From: an uncultured Bacteroidales bacterium
Lineage (GTDB): Bacteria; Bacteroidota; Bacteroidia; Bacteroidales; UBA932
Reading direction: 5' to 3'
Length of the DNA stretch: 57,232 nt
Assembly: GCA_944323775.1 (NCBI GenBank)
Contig: CALUTT010000009.1
Span: 1 to 57,232 of the forward strand
In this document: piece after piece, positions 17,833-26,686 of the stretch
How the letters are laid out: each line of letters begins with the position of its first letter
Numbering within the stretch: the stretch's first letter is position 1
The notes under the pieces: model-generated
Databases searched by the model: none
What the model was told of the DNA's origin: nothing
Seen by the model: only the letters and a program-made list of their open reading frames with translations
Position numbers and translations under genes: made by a program

Positions 17833-19068
17833 TCATTCATCTCTCATCGCGTCCACAGGCTTTATCTGCATGGCTCTCGAAGCCGGTGCAAGCCCTGCAA
17901 GGACGCCAAGTACTGTCAGCATGAGCGCCACAAGAATAGCGTTCCATATTGTGACCTGGAATCCAGCATCCGGATTCGCAAGATCCATCACGGCCAGCAC
18001 AAGTACCGAAAACACTATCCCCAGCATGCCGGCCACAGAGGTCAGGCTTATGCTTTCCATTATTATCTGAGAAAGAATATCGCGCGGAGTGGCTCCGATC
18101 GCACGCCTTATCCCTATCTCGACCGTCCTCTCGTTTACAGTGACCATCATTATGTTGCTCACGCCTATCGCTCCGGCCAGGATAGTGCCTATACCTATCA
18201 GAAGTATCAGGATGTTGACACCTCTGAGCATGTTGTCCATAAGTGCGAACATTTCCTCGGTATACAGAATTGACAGAGCCTGCCTGTCATTCTGGTCGAA
18301 ACTGTGGCGGCGTGCTATGATGCTGCGCAGCCTGTCCTCGTGGTTCGAGAGCATTATGCCTTCTTTCGCCGTCACGCATATCAGGTCCACCGCATCTCCT
18401 CTGGACCCGGAAAACACCTTTCTCGCCACACTTGCCGGCACAGTGACCGATGATGATACGGTGCCGTTGATGCTGATTCCGGAGCTGTTGAAATCGACCC
18501 CCACCACCTGAAAATATACGGACCCGACCTTTATCCTTGTTCCGCAAGGATCACCGCCTTCAGGGAAAAGTGTCTCATAGATGCGCCTGCCTATCACGCA
18601 GACCTTCCTTTCCTGGAGCACGTCGGATTCGTTGATGTAGCGCCCGTACTTCAGCTTCGGGGTCTCGATACTCGCATAGTCGGCATAGACGCCCTTCTCG
18701 GAGCAGCTTATCTGCCTGTCTCCGTACACTGCCGAGACTCCGTAGTTGGATATTACCGGCGTTACGACGTCAAGCTCCGGCATCATCACCTTGAGCCTGT
18801 CGACATCAGTATAGGTCAGATTCCAGGCCCTCCCCTTCTTGAAGCCGTGGGACGGCATGGAGGTAAGGCCGGAGAACAGCACCGTGGTATTGTTTGCAAA
18901 GCCTTCGAAATTCATCATCAGCGAATGCTTCAGACCTCTGCCTCCCCCAAGGAGGAACAGAAGCATGAATACACCCCAGAACACACCGAACCCGGTCAGA
19001 AAGCTGCGGCTCCTGTTGCGTGTAAGGGAATCGCTTATTTCCCTGAATGTATCAAGATCAAGTCTCAT
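17833..19068 (-). CDS. MacB-like ABC transporter permease
   Basis: 411 residues with the MacB topology: a first helix at about 22-45 (FLTGFGVFWGVFMLLFLLGG), a large periplasmic domain (about 50-270) and three C-terminal helices containing the FtsX-like core (IGIRRAIGATPRDIL). The ATPase is encoded separately, upstream. It shares its architecture with the preceding permease and probably forms a heterodimer with it. The start overlaps that gene's stop by four bases. Confidence 0.9.
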   Translation of the reverse strand: MRLDLDTFREISDSLTRNRSRSFLTGFGVFWGVFMLLFLLGGGRGLKHSLMMNFEGFANNTTVLFSGLTSMPSHGFKKGRAWNLTYTDVDRLKVMMPELDVVTPVISNYGVSAVYGDRQISCSEKGVYADYASIETPKLKYGRYINESDVLQERKVCVIGRRIYETLFPEGGDPCGTRIKVGSVYFQVVGVDFNSSGISINGTVSSSVTVPASVARKVFSGSRGDAVDLICVTAKEGIMLSNHEDRLRSIIARRHSFDQNDRQALSILYTEEMFALMDNMLRGVNILILLIGIGTILAGAIGVSNIMMVTVNERTVEIGIRRAIGATPRDILSQIIMESISLTSVAGMLGIVFSVLVLAVMDLANPDAGFQVTIWNAILVALMLTVLGVLAGLAPASRAMQIKPVDAMRDE

Positions 19069-20330
19069 TCCGCTCTCAATGCTTCAATTGGTCTCACTTT
19101 GGCGGCCTTGCGCGCCGGAAACAGCCCCGCGACGGTACCCGCAACTACCAGCAGCAGCGTCGCCTGAAACGCCACGTCCAGTCCTACTGTCGGATTGATG
19201 AACAGCATTACGCTTTCACCGAGCACGCTCACCGCGTTGTTTGCGGCATACTTGTCGAGAAGCTCGCATGCAATCATGCCTGTGAACATGCCAACATACC
19301 CGAAAAACGCCGTAATCACGATACTCTCGGAAAGAATCAGTCTTGTAATCTGCCACGGCCTGGCCCCTATGGCCTTGCGTATCCCGAACTCGTGAGTCCT
19401 CTCCTTCACCGTGATCAGCATGATGTTGCTGACGCCGACTATTCCGCTCAGCAGAGTCAGAAGGCCTATGATCCACAGACCTGTGGTAAGGATTCCCAGA
19501 GACTTGTCCATCTGCATCTTTTCGAGAAACAGATTCCATATCCACACTGCACTCTTGTCATCCGGAGAGGCATTGTGCCGTACATTCACCGCGGCCCTGA
19601 CGTCGTCGACAAAATTCTCGTTCTCCTCTTCGGTCTCGAGACCGTGGAACGTGAAGGATATTTCATCCACATCCTTGCCTCTGGAATTCTGTACCATCAC
19701 CGTAGTGAAAGGGGCATACGACTGCTGACTGTCCGAACTCATGTCCGCAGCCGCGATTCCGACAACCTTGAAACTGGCGTTTCCCAGCCTGATGTTATGT
19801 CCGACAATCGCTGAAGCGTCCGTGTCAGTACCCGACAGAAGTTCTGCAAGCCTGTCTGTAAGCACGACGACCTTCCGGCGTGACTCTATATCCTTTCTGT
19901 TCAGGAAACGCCCCGCAGTTATCTTGATTCCGTTGCTGGACGCATATTCCGGATAGACGCCGGAAACATAGCTCGACACCGTATTCTTTCCATATACGGC
20001 CGTGGCAGTGTAGTGTATGGAGGCCATTACGGCGTCTACATGGCTGCTGAACGCCGGTGATTCAAGGACCTTCATGTCATTGCTTTCCAGCGTTATGCTG
20101 CGCCCTTCAGGCAATCCTCCATAAGGCATTGAAGTGACGCCTCCGTACAGGGTCATCGTGTTGAGGTTTACCCCTTCGTAATTCTGGGTGACCGCATTCA
20201 TAAGGCCGTTTCCTGCACCGAGCAGCACTATTAGCATGAATATGCCCCAGGCTACGGCAAACCCTGTCAGACAGGTGCGAAGCTTGTTGCGCCTGACACT
20301 GTTCCATATTTCGACAACTGTGTCCCGCAT
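19065..20330 (-). CDS. MacB-like ABC transporter permease
   Basis: 421 residues, paralogous to the next gene. It has an N-terminal helix (LTGFAVAWGIFMLIVLLGAG), a periplasmic MacB-type domain and three C-terminal helices with the FtsX motif FGIRKAIGARPWQI. It ends in ARKAAKVRPIEALRAE, a conserved C-terminal tail of this family. Such tandem permeases with one ATPase, one adaptor and one TolC are common in Bacteroidota; substrates range from peptides to drugs and cannot be told from sequence. It starts four bases after the ATPase stop. Confidence 0.9.
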   Translation of the reverse strand: MRDTVVEIWNSVRRNKLRTCLTGFAVAWGIFMLIVLLGAGNGLMNAVTQNYEGVNLNTMTLYGGVTSMPYGGLPEGRSITLESNDMKVLESPAFSSHVDAVMASIHYTATAVYGKNTVSSYVSGVYPEYASSNGIKITAGRFLNRKDIESRRKVVVLTDRLAELLSGTDTDASAIVGHNIRLGNASFKVVGIAAADMSSDSQQSYAPFTTVMVQNSRGKDVDEISFTFHGLETEEENENFVDDVRAAVNVRHNASPDDKSAVWIWNLFLEKMQMDKSLGILTTGLWIIGLLTLLSGIVGVSNIMLITVKERTHEFGIRKAIGARPWQITRLILSESIVITAFFGYVGMFTGMIACELLDKYAANNAVSVLGESVMLFINPTVGLDVAFQATLLLVVAGTVAGLFPARKAAKVRPIEALRAE

Positions 20331-20334
20331 GGCC

Positions 20335-21057
20335 CTATTTCATTATCGTGTCCGCTCCGAACACTGAAGAATGGTGTGCCCGGTTATCCTCGATGGTGCC
20401 GATGACGCCGTCCTTGATATGTATGATCTTGTCGGTACAGTTCGCGACACCGCTCTCATGGGTGACGACCACGATAGTCGCCCCGTCCTCCCTGTTTATC
20501 TTCGTAAGCAGCTGCATGACTTCCTCGGAAGTCTTTGAGTCAAGGGCTCCAGTCGGCTCGTCGGCAAGTATTATCTTGGGATTCGTTATCAGGGCCCTCG
20601 CTATGGCCACTCTCTGCTTCTGGCCTCCGGACATCTCGTTCGGGTAGTGATCGGCCCAGGCCGAGAGTCCGAGCCTCTCAAGATACTCCATGGCCATCCT
20701 GTGCCGTCTGGAGCGCCCTACGCCCTGATAGAACAGAGGCAGCTCGACATTCTCTACGGCAGTCTTGAAAGATATAAGGTTGAACGACTGGAAGATAAAC
20801 CCTATCATTCTGTTGCGGTAGTCCGCAGCGGTCCTCTCGCTGAGGTCCTTTATCAGAGTGCCGTCTATGCGGTATTCTCCAGAATCATAATTGTCAAGTA
20901 TCCCGAGTATGTTGAGAAGTGTCGACTTTCCGGAACCGGAAGCGCCCATTATGGACACGAATTCCCCCTTGTCGATCTCAAGGTCTATCCCCTTGAGCAC
21001 ATGGAGAGGCTGCCCGTTGTTGTAGGTCTTGTTGACCCCCTTGACGTCGATTAACAT
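20335..21057 (-). CDS. MacB/LolD-like ABC transporter ATPase
   Basis: 240 residues. Walker A GASGSGKS lies at 38-45, the signature is MSGGQKQR, Walker B is IILADEPTGALD, and the switch His sits in VVVTHE. The subfamily (LolD/MacB) energises export or extraction of substrates without carrying them through the membrane itself. It is the first gene of the five-gene exporter operon, with a -7 box 31 bases upstream of the ATG. A C-terminal extension of about 15 residues follows the usual end. Confidence 0.94.
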   Translation of the reverse strand: MLIDVKGVNKTYNNGQPLHVLKGIDLEIDKGEFVSIMGASGSGKSTLLNILGILDNYDSGEYRIDGTLIKDLSERTAADYRNRMIGFIFQSFNLISFKTAVENVELPLFYQGVGRSRRHRMAMEYLERLGLSAWADHYPNEMSGGQKQRVAIARALITNPKIILADEPTGALDSKTSEEVMQLLTKINREDGATIVVVTHESGVANCTDKIIHIKDGVIGTIEDNRAHHSSVFGADTIMK

Positions 21058-21088
21058 TATTATGCTGACTTAATATATTAATACACCG

Positions 21089-21096
21089 CAAAGGTA
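21089..21096 (-). promoter_or_regulatory. -7 box for the ABC exporter operon
   Basis: The plus-strand CAAAGGTA reads TACCTTTG on the minus strand, an exact TAnnTTTG, 31 bases before the ATPase ATG. The 71-base spacer to queH is otherwise AT-rich and has no visible terminator for queH. Confidence 0.5.
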
Positions 21097-21128
21097 ATAA
21101 TAATTTTGTACTTTGCAAGTGCCAAATG

Positions 21129-21716
21129 TCAGCCCCGAGAGAATTCGCAGCCGCAGAAAGTCTGGTTGTAGAAGTTCTGCTCCTTTATTATTTCGTTCCG
21201 GCGCGGCTGAAGCCCGCCCTTGCGCCAGTTCTGAGCCCACCATACGGGGCCTGTACCACCATGTCCGGCCCGCACCTCGGCACAGGCCCGCAGCCCCGCC
21301 TCGTCAACCTGCGAAAGGTCTTTCCAGCGGGATGAGGCAAGAGTCGTTGCAAGAAGGTTGAACCCGTGCTCCGCGGCATATCCGGCTGCCCTCAGCAGCC
21401 TGAACCTGAAGCAGCACAGGCAGCGGGCTCCCCTTTCCGGCTCGTTTTCGAGTCCCTTGACGGCAGAGAGCCACTCGTTGTGGTCGTACTTGTCGCTGAC
21501 AGTGTCTACACCCATATGCCTGCAGTAGCGTTCCAGCTCAGCCTTTCTGAGCTCATATTCGGAATACGGGACGATATTGGAATTGCTGAAGAACACGACA
21601 GGCCTGATCCCGTTGTCAAGCAGGCACTCGATTATCGCGCCGCTGCACGGGGCGCAGCAACTGTGAAGCAACACTCTGGCGTCTGAAACGCCGGCAGGAA
21701 GCACCAGAGACAACAT
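21129..21716 (-). CDS. queH: Epoxyqueuosine reductase QueH
   Basis: 195 residues. QueH carries out the last step of queuosine synthesis, reducing epoxyqueuosine in tRNA, and replaces the unrelated QueG. The family pattern is intact: LLHSCCAPCSGA near the N-terminus, SNIVPYSEYELRK, then CLCCFRFRL, QNWRKGG and a C-terminal CGCEFS. The paired cysteines hold an Fe-S cluster and a second iron. The start at 21716 follows the stop of the small FeoB-linked gene by two bases. A longer frame to 21758 overlaps that gene and is rejected. Confidence 0.92.
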   Translation of the reverse strand: MLSLVLPAGVSDARVLLHSCCAPCSGAIIECLLDNGIRPVVFFSNSNIVPYSEYELRKAELERYCRHMGVDTVSDKYDHNEWLSAVKGLENEPERGARCLCCFRFRLLRAAGYAAEHGFNLLATTLASSRWKDLSQVDEAGLRACAEVRAGHGGTGPVWWAQNWRKGGLQPRRNEIIKEQNFYNQTFCGCEFSRG

Positions 21717-21718
21717 GA

Positions 21719-21874
21719 TCAGTCCTCCTTGTCTTCTGAATGCGGACATCCATGGCACGAATCACGGTCCGTGCATGAAGAGCAGTCGTCAAGCCCGCGG
21801 CGCCGCAGCACACGGAGTGCAAGGGCAAGAGCCGCGATTACGACAACTATTACAAGAGCAGTAGCAATATTCAT
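21719..21874 (-). CDS. FeoB-associated Cys-rich membrane protein (51 aa)
   Basis: A 51-residue frame beginning MNIATALVIVVVIAALALAL, one membrane helix, followed by basic RVLRRRG and a Cys tail with the spacing CxxC-x5-CxxC (C31, C34, C40, C43) and an acidic end. This matches the PF12669 type of small protein found next to feoB. Its role is not settled; a metal- or redox-linked aid to FeoB is the usual suggestion. It starts five bases after the feoAB stop, and queH begins two bases after its own stop, so it sits tightly in the operon. Confidence 0.82.
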   Translation of the reverse strand: MNIATALVIVVVIAALALALRVLRRRGLDDCSSCTDRDSCHGCPHSEDKED

Positions 21875-21879
21875 TTGAA

Positions 21880-24219
21880 TCAGGAAATGAAAAGTCCGGC
21901 AATATTATACACCACAAATGCAAAGATCCATGCCAGCAGGCACTGGAAGACCACCATCATTACGGCCCATCTTCCGCCGAGTTCACGCTTGACAGCCGTG
22001 ATCGCGGCCACACAGGGGGTATAGACAAGATAGAAGGCAAGCAGGGATACGGCCGCCAGAGGAGTGAGGACAGATGCTCCGCCGAGTACCTGGAGCGTGG
22101 CCACGGCGCTTTCCTTGGCAAGGAAGCCAGATATGAGAGCCGTGACAAGACGCCAGTCTCCGAGCCCGAGAGGCGCGAACAGAGGCGACAGAAGGCCTGC
22201 GAGCGCGGCGAGCATACTGTCAGGTTCATCTGTAAGGTTGAGCCTGAAGTCAAAAGACTGCAGGAACCATATCACTATAGAAGCGACCAGTATTATGCTG
22301 AATGCCCTCTGGAGGAAATCCTTCACTTTGTCCCACAGGAGCCTCGCCACATTCGTCATGCGCGGCATCCTGTAGTTAGGGAGTTCCATCACGAAAGGCG
22401 TTGTTCCCTTGCGGCCACGGAAGAGTCTGGTGCACAGGGCCACAAGTATTCCGAGAAGAATCGAACTAAGGTAGAGCGCCACAAGCACCAGCCCTCCCCT
22501 TCCGGGGAAAAACATGCTTGATATGAATGCATAGACTGGTATCTTCGCCGAACAGCTCATGAAAGGCGTCAGAAGTATCGTCATGCGCCTGTCATGGGCC
22601 GAAGGCAGGGTGCGGGTTGCCATCACGGCCGGGACAGTGCAGCCGAAGCCGATCAGAAGGGGAACTATGCTCCTGCCGCTCAGACCTATCTTTCTGAGAA
22701 GAGTATCACTTATGAACGCCACCCTGGCCATGTACCCGCTGTCTTCCAGCATTGAAAGGAAGAAAAAGAGTATAACAATGACTGGAACAAAACTTACTAC
22801 CGTGCCGACACCGCTGAAAATGCCGTCAACGACCAGAGACCTTACTGCAGGAGACACCCCCCACCCTTCCATACCGGCATCACAGAGCGAAGAAAGAGCT
22901 GCAATCCCCCGCTCGAGAAGATTCTGCAGAGGAGCGCCGAGGACGTCGACTGAAAGGTATATCACAAGGGACATTATCACGACGAAAATCGGTAGTGACC
23001 AGTATTTTCCGGTAAGCACACGGTCTATCTTCCTGCTCCTTAGGTATTCCTTGCTTTCATGCGGCTTGACGACCGTCTTGCGGCAGAGCTTGCGGATGAA
23101 GGAGAAGCGCATGTCAGCCATTGCGGCGCATCTGTCAAGGCCCCTCTCCTGCTCCATCTGAGAGACTATATGCTCGATCATGTCCTTCTCGTTGTCGGAA
23201 AGCTTAAGAGCGTCTATCACTGCCTCATCTCCTTCCACAACCTTGTCGGCAGCAAAACGCACCGGAATTCCGGCATTGGCGGCATGATCCTCAATAAGGT
23301 GCATTATGCCATGCAGACAGCGGTGCACGGCACCACCGTATTCTTCAGGGTCGCAGAAATCCTGTCTGGCTGGCTTTTCCTGATACATGGCAATATGCAT
23401 GGCATGCTCCACAAGCTCGTCGACTCCCTCGTTTCTCGCCGCCGATACAGGGACGACAGGCATACCGAGCATGTCTTCCATCTCGTTCACCCTAATCGAT
23501 CCGCCGTTGCCCGTCAACTCGTCCATCATGTTGAGTGCAAGAACCATGGGGACGTCGAGTTCCATGAGCTGCATGGTAAGATACAGATTCCGCTCTATGT
23601 TGCCGACATCGACTATGTTGATTATCGCCTTGGGCTTCTGCTCGAGAATGAAATTACGCGAGACTATCTCCTCGGCAGTATATGGCGACAATGAATAGAT
23701 GCCCGGAAGGTCAGTGACCCGGGAGTCGGGATAGCCTCGGATCACCCCATCCTTACGGTCTACAGTGACACCGGGGAAATTCCCCACATGCTGGTTGGAG
23801 CCGGTAAGCTGGTTGAACAGCGTGGTCTTCCCGCAGTTCTGGTTTCCGACAAGCGCAAAGGTGAGCTCAGTTCCCTTGGGAAGCGGATCACCGTCATCTT
23901 TGGAATGATATTTTCCTCCCTCTCCGAGGCCAGGATGGACATCTGAATACGAATGCACGTCACCATATGAGGGGGCAGTGTCAGCAACTGAAGCATCAAC
24001 CTTCTCCACCTCTATCAACGCAGCCTCAGCCTTGCGCAGAGTCAGGCTGTACCCGTCCACCTGAAGTTCCATCGGGTCTCCAAGCGGAGCATACTGCATC
24101 AGCCGGATTATCTGTCCGGGAATCATGCCCATGTCCAGGAAATGCTGGCGCAGAGAGCCCTCGCCTCCGACAGAGACTATCCTGGCATATTTGCCTATTT
24201 CCAATTGATTCAACGTCAT
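21880..24219 (-). CDS. feoB: Fused ferrous iron transport protein FeoA-FeoB
   Basis: 779 residues. FeoA (SH3-like) covers residues 1 to about 75 and is joined by a His- and Gly-rich linker (about 76-115, with the repeated SYGDVH/SYSDVH) to FeoB. The GTPase shows G1 GNQNCGKT (125-132), G3 DLPGIYS and G4 NMMD. The membrane part has the Gate motifs, with Cys in SCSAKIPVYAF and GFGCTVPAV. It imports Fe2+ across the inner membrane. The frame extends 34 codons further to 24321, but that part is AT-rich and unlike FeoA. MTLNQLEIGKYA is the normal FeoA start, leaving a leader of perhaps 90 bases. Confidence 0.93.
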   Translation of the reverse strand: MTLNQLEIGKYARIVSVGGEGSLRQHFLDMGMIPGQIIRLMQYAPLGDPMELQVDGYSLTLRKAEAALIEVEKVDASVADTAPSYGDVHSYSDVHPGLGEGGKYHSKDDGDPLPKGTELTFALVGNQNCGKTTLFNQLTGSNQHVGNFPGVTVDRKDGVIRGYPDSRVTDLPGIYSLSPYTAEEIVSRNFILEQKPKAIINIVDVGNIERNLYLTMQLMELDVPMVLALNMMDELTGNGGSIRVNEMEDMLGMPVVPVSAARNEGVDELVEHAMHIAMYQEKPARQDFCDPEEYGGAVHRCLHGIMHLIEDHAANAGIPVRFAADKVVEGDEAVIDALKLSDNEKDMIEHIVSQMEQERGLDRCAAMADMRFSFIRKLCRKTVVKPHESKEYLRSRKIDRVLTGKYWSLPIFVVIMSLVIYLSVDVLGAPLQNLLERGIAALSSLCDAGMEGWGVSPAVRSLVVDGIFSGVGTVVSFVPVIVILFFFLSMLEDSGYMARVAFISDTLLRKIGLSGRSIVPLLIGFGCTVPAVMATRTLPSAHDRRMTILLTPFMSCSAKIPVYAFISSMFFPGRGGLVLVALYLSSILLGILVALCTRLFRGRKGTTPFVMELPNYRMPRMTNVARLLWDKVKDFLQRAFSIILVASIVIWFLQSFDFRLNLTDEPDSMLAALAGLLSPLFAPLGLGDWRLVTALISGFLAKESAVATLQVLGGASVLTPLAAVSLLAFYLVYTPCVAAITAVKRELGGRWAVMMVVFQCLLAWIFAFVVYNIAGLFIS

Positions 24220-24306
24220 AGTCTGCGAAATTGCACATTTATATTCAAACTTGGAATACTTTCTACACGGTATTTTGATTTTATCGTCCGATAATACATT
24301 AAAAAT

Positions 24307-24337
24307 TTTGGAATTGTCCAAATTATAGCTATTTTTG
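24307..24337 (+). promoter_or_regulatory. Promoter for tRNA-Leu (TTTG-N19-TATTTTTG)
   Basis: TTTG at 24307-24310, nineteen bases, then TATTTTTG at 24330-24337, matching both Bacteroidota promoter elements at the standard spacing. The mature tRNA starts 16 bases after the box. This is the clearest promoter in the window. Confidence 0.75.
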
Positions 24338-24352
24338 CAATCCCAAAGTATT

Positions 24353-24435
24353 GCGGACGTGGTGAAATGGTAGACACGCTACTTTGAGGGGGTAGTGGGC
24401 GTTGGCCTGTGTGAGTTCGACTCTCACCGTCCGCA
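24353..24435 (+). tRNA. tRNA-Leu (anticodon GAG)
   Basis: The acceptor arms GCGGACG (24353-24359) and CGTCCGC (24428-24434) pair perfectly, with A as discriminator. The anticodon stem CTACT/GGTAG encloses the loop TTGAGGG, so the anticodon is GAG (Leu CUC/CUU). A variable arm and a T-loop with GTTCGA are present. CCA is not encoded. It reads codons CTC and CTT. Confidence 0.95.
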
Positions 24436-24440
24436 CGGAA

Positions 24441-24473
24441 GATGACCGGAAGCAGTTCCGGTCATCTTTTTTT
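24441..24473 (+). terminator. Rho-independent terminator of tRNA-Leu
   Basis: An 11-base-pair perfect stem, GATGACCGGAA/TTCCGGTCATC, over the loop GCAG, followed by seven T. It starts six bases after the tRNA. Confidence 0.93.
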
Positions 24474-24494
24474 ATTCCGGCAGCATTTCAGGGC

Positions 24495-24524
24495 AAAAAG
24501 AAAACCGGCTCTTTGGGCCGGTTT
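24495..24524 (-). terminator. Rho-independent terminator of the ppiD-like gene
   Basis: On the minus strand AAACCGGC/GCCGGTTT pair over a seven-base loop and are followed by TCTTTTT. It lies 27 bases after the foldase stop and back to back with the tRNA terminator. Confidence 0.85.
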
Positions 24525-24550
24525 CCAATATACATTCAAGATATTATCTG

Positions 24551-26629
24551 TTAATAGAACCTTTCCCTGTTGTCCTTTACATCGTCATACTGTGACATTA
24601 CGGGGAGAATGAACTGGGCACTGTACTGTGACCTCTGCATTTCAGTGCTCTTGGCGTCTTCCTCAGTATAGAAAGAGCCCTTTTCGCGACTGTTGACCTT
24701 GAGGACATACACACCCATTGAGCCCTTCACCGGACCGTAGACCGCACCGTCAGGAGCCACGGACGCAGCGCCGAGCAGAGCCGGATCGACCGTATTCGAA
24801 GACAGCGACAGAGCGTCGTTATGCTCAAGGGTGAGCCCGAGCGTGTCGGCGATCACTGACATGTCAGACATCCCGGCAATCCTTGCCTTGACATCGGCAA
24901 GAGTCTTGTCCTGAAGCTTCTTCGTGTAGAGATTGTTCTGGATAAGGGAAACGACATCTTCAAGCGGAGCAACACCTTCCTTGTTGACCTTCTTGACTGC
25001 GGCGATGAAGAAGTAGTTGTTGTTAACCGTAATGATTGAAGAAGCCTTCCCGGGCTTGTTGTCAAACACCCACCTGGTCACGGCCTTGGCCTGGTCGATA
25101 GCACCGTAGTTTGAGGTCGCTTCTGTAACGGTAAGGGCGTGTGAGTATACCTTTGTCGAGTCGACGGCCTTCTGATACCCCTCATAGCTTCCGTTAGTAA
25201 GGGATGCGAAAGTGCTGGCCTGAGAATAGTAGTTGTTATAAGTCTCCTTGCTTGCAAGGGCAGTCTTCTCGAGGACAGCCACCTGCTTCTTCAGTATCGG
25301 CCTGGTGGCTTCGCTGACGAGAACCACATGGGTACCGTATGCTGTCTTGAGCGAGAAAGGAACACCTACCTTGGCCTCAAGCACGGACTCCATGCCCGGA
25401 ATCATGTAGGTCTGTGTCATCCATCCGATATTGCCGAACTCTCCGTCTGCGGCAGAACTCTGGTCGGCAGAATACTGGGACGCAAGATTGGAGAAGTTTC
25501 CACCCTTGCGCAGCACTGTCAGAAGACTGTCTGCGACATGGTCGGCATTTGTTCCCTGGAGCAGGATATGCTTGACATACACTGAATCAGGGATATTCCT
25601 CGTATCCATGGTCTTTGCGGCATAAAAAGTATTGCCGGACTTGACTATGGGAGTCAGATCCTCGCCGGAGAAAATGTATGAGTCAATGTCTGAATTGACA
25701 GTGGCGAGGTCACCTGACTTGTACCAGTATTCAGAAAGCTGGGAATCTGAATTCTTGAGCAGGAAAGCCCGCATGTTGTCAGTAGTGGAGAACTCCTTGT
25801 AGGCGGCGTCCATCTCTTCGCTGGTACGGTTCACGTCATCCGCAGAAGGAACGACCTCGAACACGACATACTCGATTTCACGGCTCGCGTTCTGCATGAA
25901 GAAATCCTTGTGCGCATTGTAATATGCCCTGATCTCCTCTGCACTCACATTCACAGTCGAATCAGGAACAAGAGGGTAGTACTGGAAAACATAGTCGATA
26001 TTGACGGAAGTGTTCCCGTCAGCGACCTCCGACGCCAGCTGAAGGGCATTCCCGTAATTGCTGGCATTGAAAAGGGCTCCGTACTTCTGATAGAACTGCT
26101 GAGTGTATACGGTGTTCTGGAGATAATCCCAGTAATCACGCATGGTTCCCGTCTCGTCCGTGGCTACATAGTCCACGAATTCCTTGAGCCTGTCCGGAGA
26201 ATAGACACCGGACTCGTCCATGAACAGGGGATTGGAAGCGATCAGAGGGGATGGGGTTTCCGCTGAAACAAGAGAAAGGAGTTCATCCTGTCCGACGGTT
26301 ATTCCCGCAGCCTTCGCATTCTTCAGGAACATGTACCTGTCAAGCATATCCTGCCAGGCGGCATCCCTTATCTGCTTCTGACCTTCTTCGTTCTGGGCAG
26401 ACGAGCCTTGAACAAATTCGTTGATTCTCGTGAACTTGTCCACGTTCTCCTGGAAATCGTTATACGAAATTCTCTTACCGGCAATGCTTCCCACATCATA
26501 TTTCTTGGACATGGCATTGAGGGCCGACTCCAACGTGGTAGGGTCGATAATGAACGACAGCAGCGCAAGTGCGATGACAATAGATATTACAAGTCCGAAC
26601 TTAACGCGTATTTTTTCAAGTACCGCCAT
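24551..26629 (-). CDS. PpiD-like membrane-anchored peptidyl-prolyl isomerase
   Basis: 692 residues. One N-terminal membrane helix (about 11-28) follows the basic MAVLEKIRVKFG and anchors the protein in the inner membrane with a periplasmic body. A SurA_N-type chaperone region follows. A parvulin rotamase domain sits at about 345-440 (VYVKHILLQGT, GNFSNLASQYS, GEFGNIGWM and AYGTHVVLV). It helps fold exported and outer-membrane proteins. It is preceded by lptC on the same strand but appears to have its own -7 box. Confidence 0.9.
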   Translation of the reverse strand: MAVLEKIRVKFGLVISIVIALALLSFIIDPTTLESALNAMSKKYDVGSIAGKRISYNDFQENVDKFTRINEFVQGSSAQNEEGQKQIRDAAWQDMLDRYMFLKNAKAAGITVGQDELLSLVSAETPSPLIASNPLFMDESGVYSPDRLKEFVDYVATDETGTMRDYWDYLQNTVYTQQFYQKYGALFNASNYGNALQLASEVADGNTSVNIDYVFQYYPLVPDSTVNVSAEEIRAYYNAHKDFFMQNASREIEYVVFEVVPSADDVNRTSEEMDAAYKEFSTTDNMRAFLLKNSDSQLSEYWYKSGDLATVNSDIDSYIFSGEDLTPIVKSGNTFYAAKTMDTRNIPDSVYVKHILLQGTNADHVADSLLTVLRKGGNFSNLASQYSADQSSAADGEFGNIGWMTQTYMIPGMESVLEAKVGVPFSLKTAYGTHVVLVSEATRPILKKQVAVLEKTALASKETYNNYYSQASTFASLTNGSYEGYQKAVDSTKVYSHALTVTEATSNYGAIDQAKAVTRWVFDNKPGKASSIITVNNNYFFIAAVKKVNKEGVAPLEDVVSLIQNNLYTKKLQDKTLADVKARIAGMSDMSVIADTLGLTLEHNDALSLSSNTVDPALLGAASVAPDGAVYGPVKGSMGVYVLKVNSREKGSFYTEEDAKSTEMQRSQYSAQFILPVMSQYDDVKDNRERFY

Positions 26630-26664
26630 TGTTGTTAGTTGTTTTTAAGTGCACAATTGGGGTG

Positions 26665-26672
26665 CAAATTTA
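26665..26672 (-). promoter_or_regulatory. -7 box for the ppiD-like gene
   Basis: The plus-strand CAAATTTA reads TAAATTTG on the minus strand, an exact TAnnTTTG, ending 35 bases before the ATG within the 57-base spacer after lptC. Confidence 0.5.
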
Positions 26673-26686
26673 CCAATTTTTTTCGA

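Noticed and set aside
21113-21361. Plus-strand small genes behind TAATTTTG and a TACTTTG-like word near 21101-21115
   Set aside because: The frames are antisense to queH and rich in Arg/Pro shadows. The boxes lie in AT-rich spacer DNA and have no believable gene after them.
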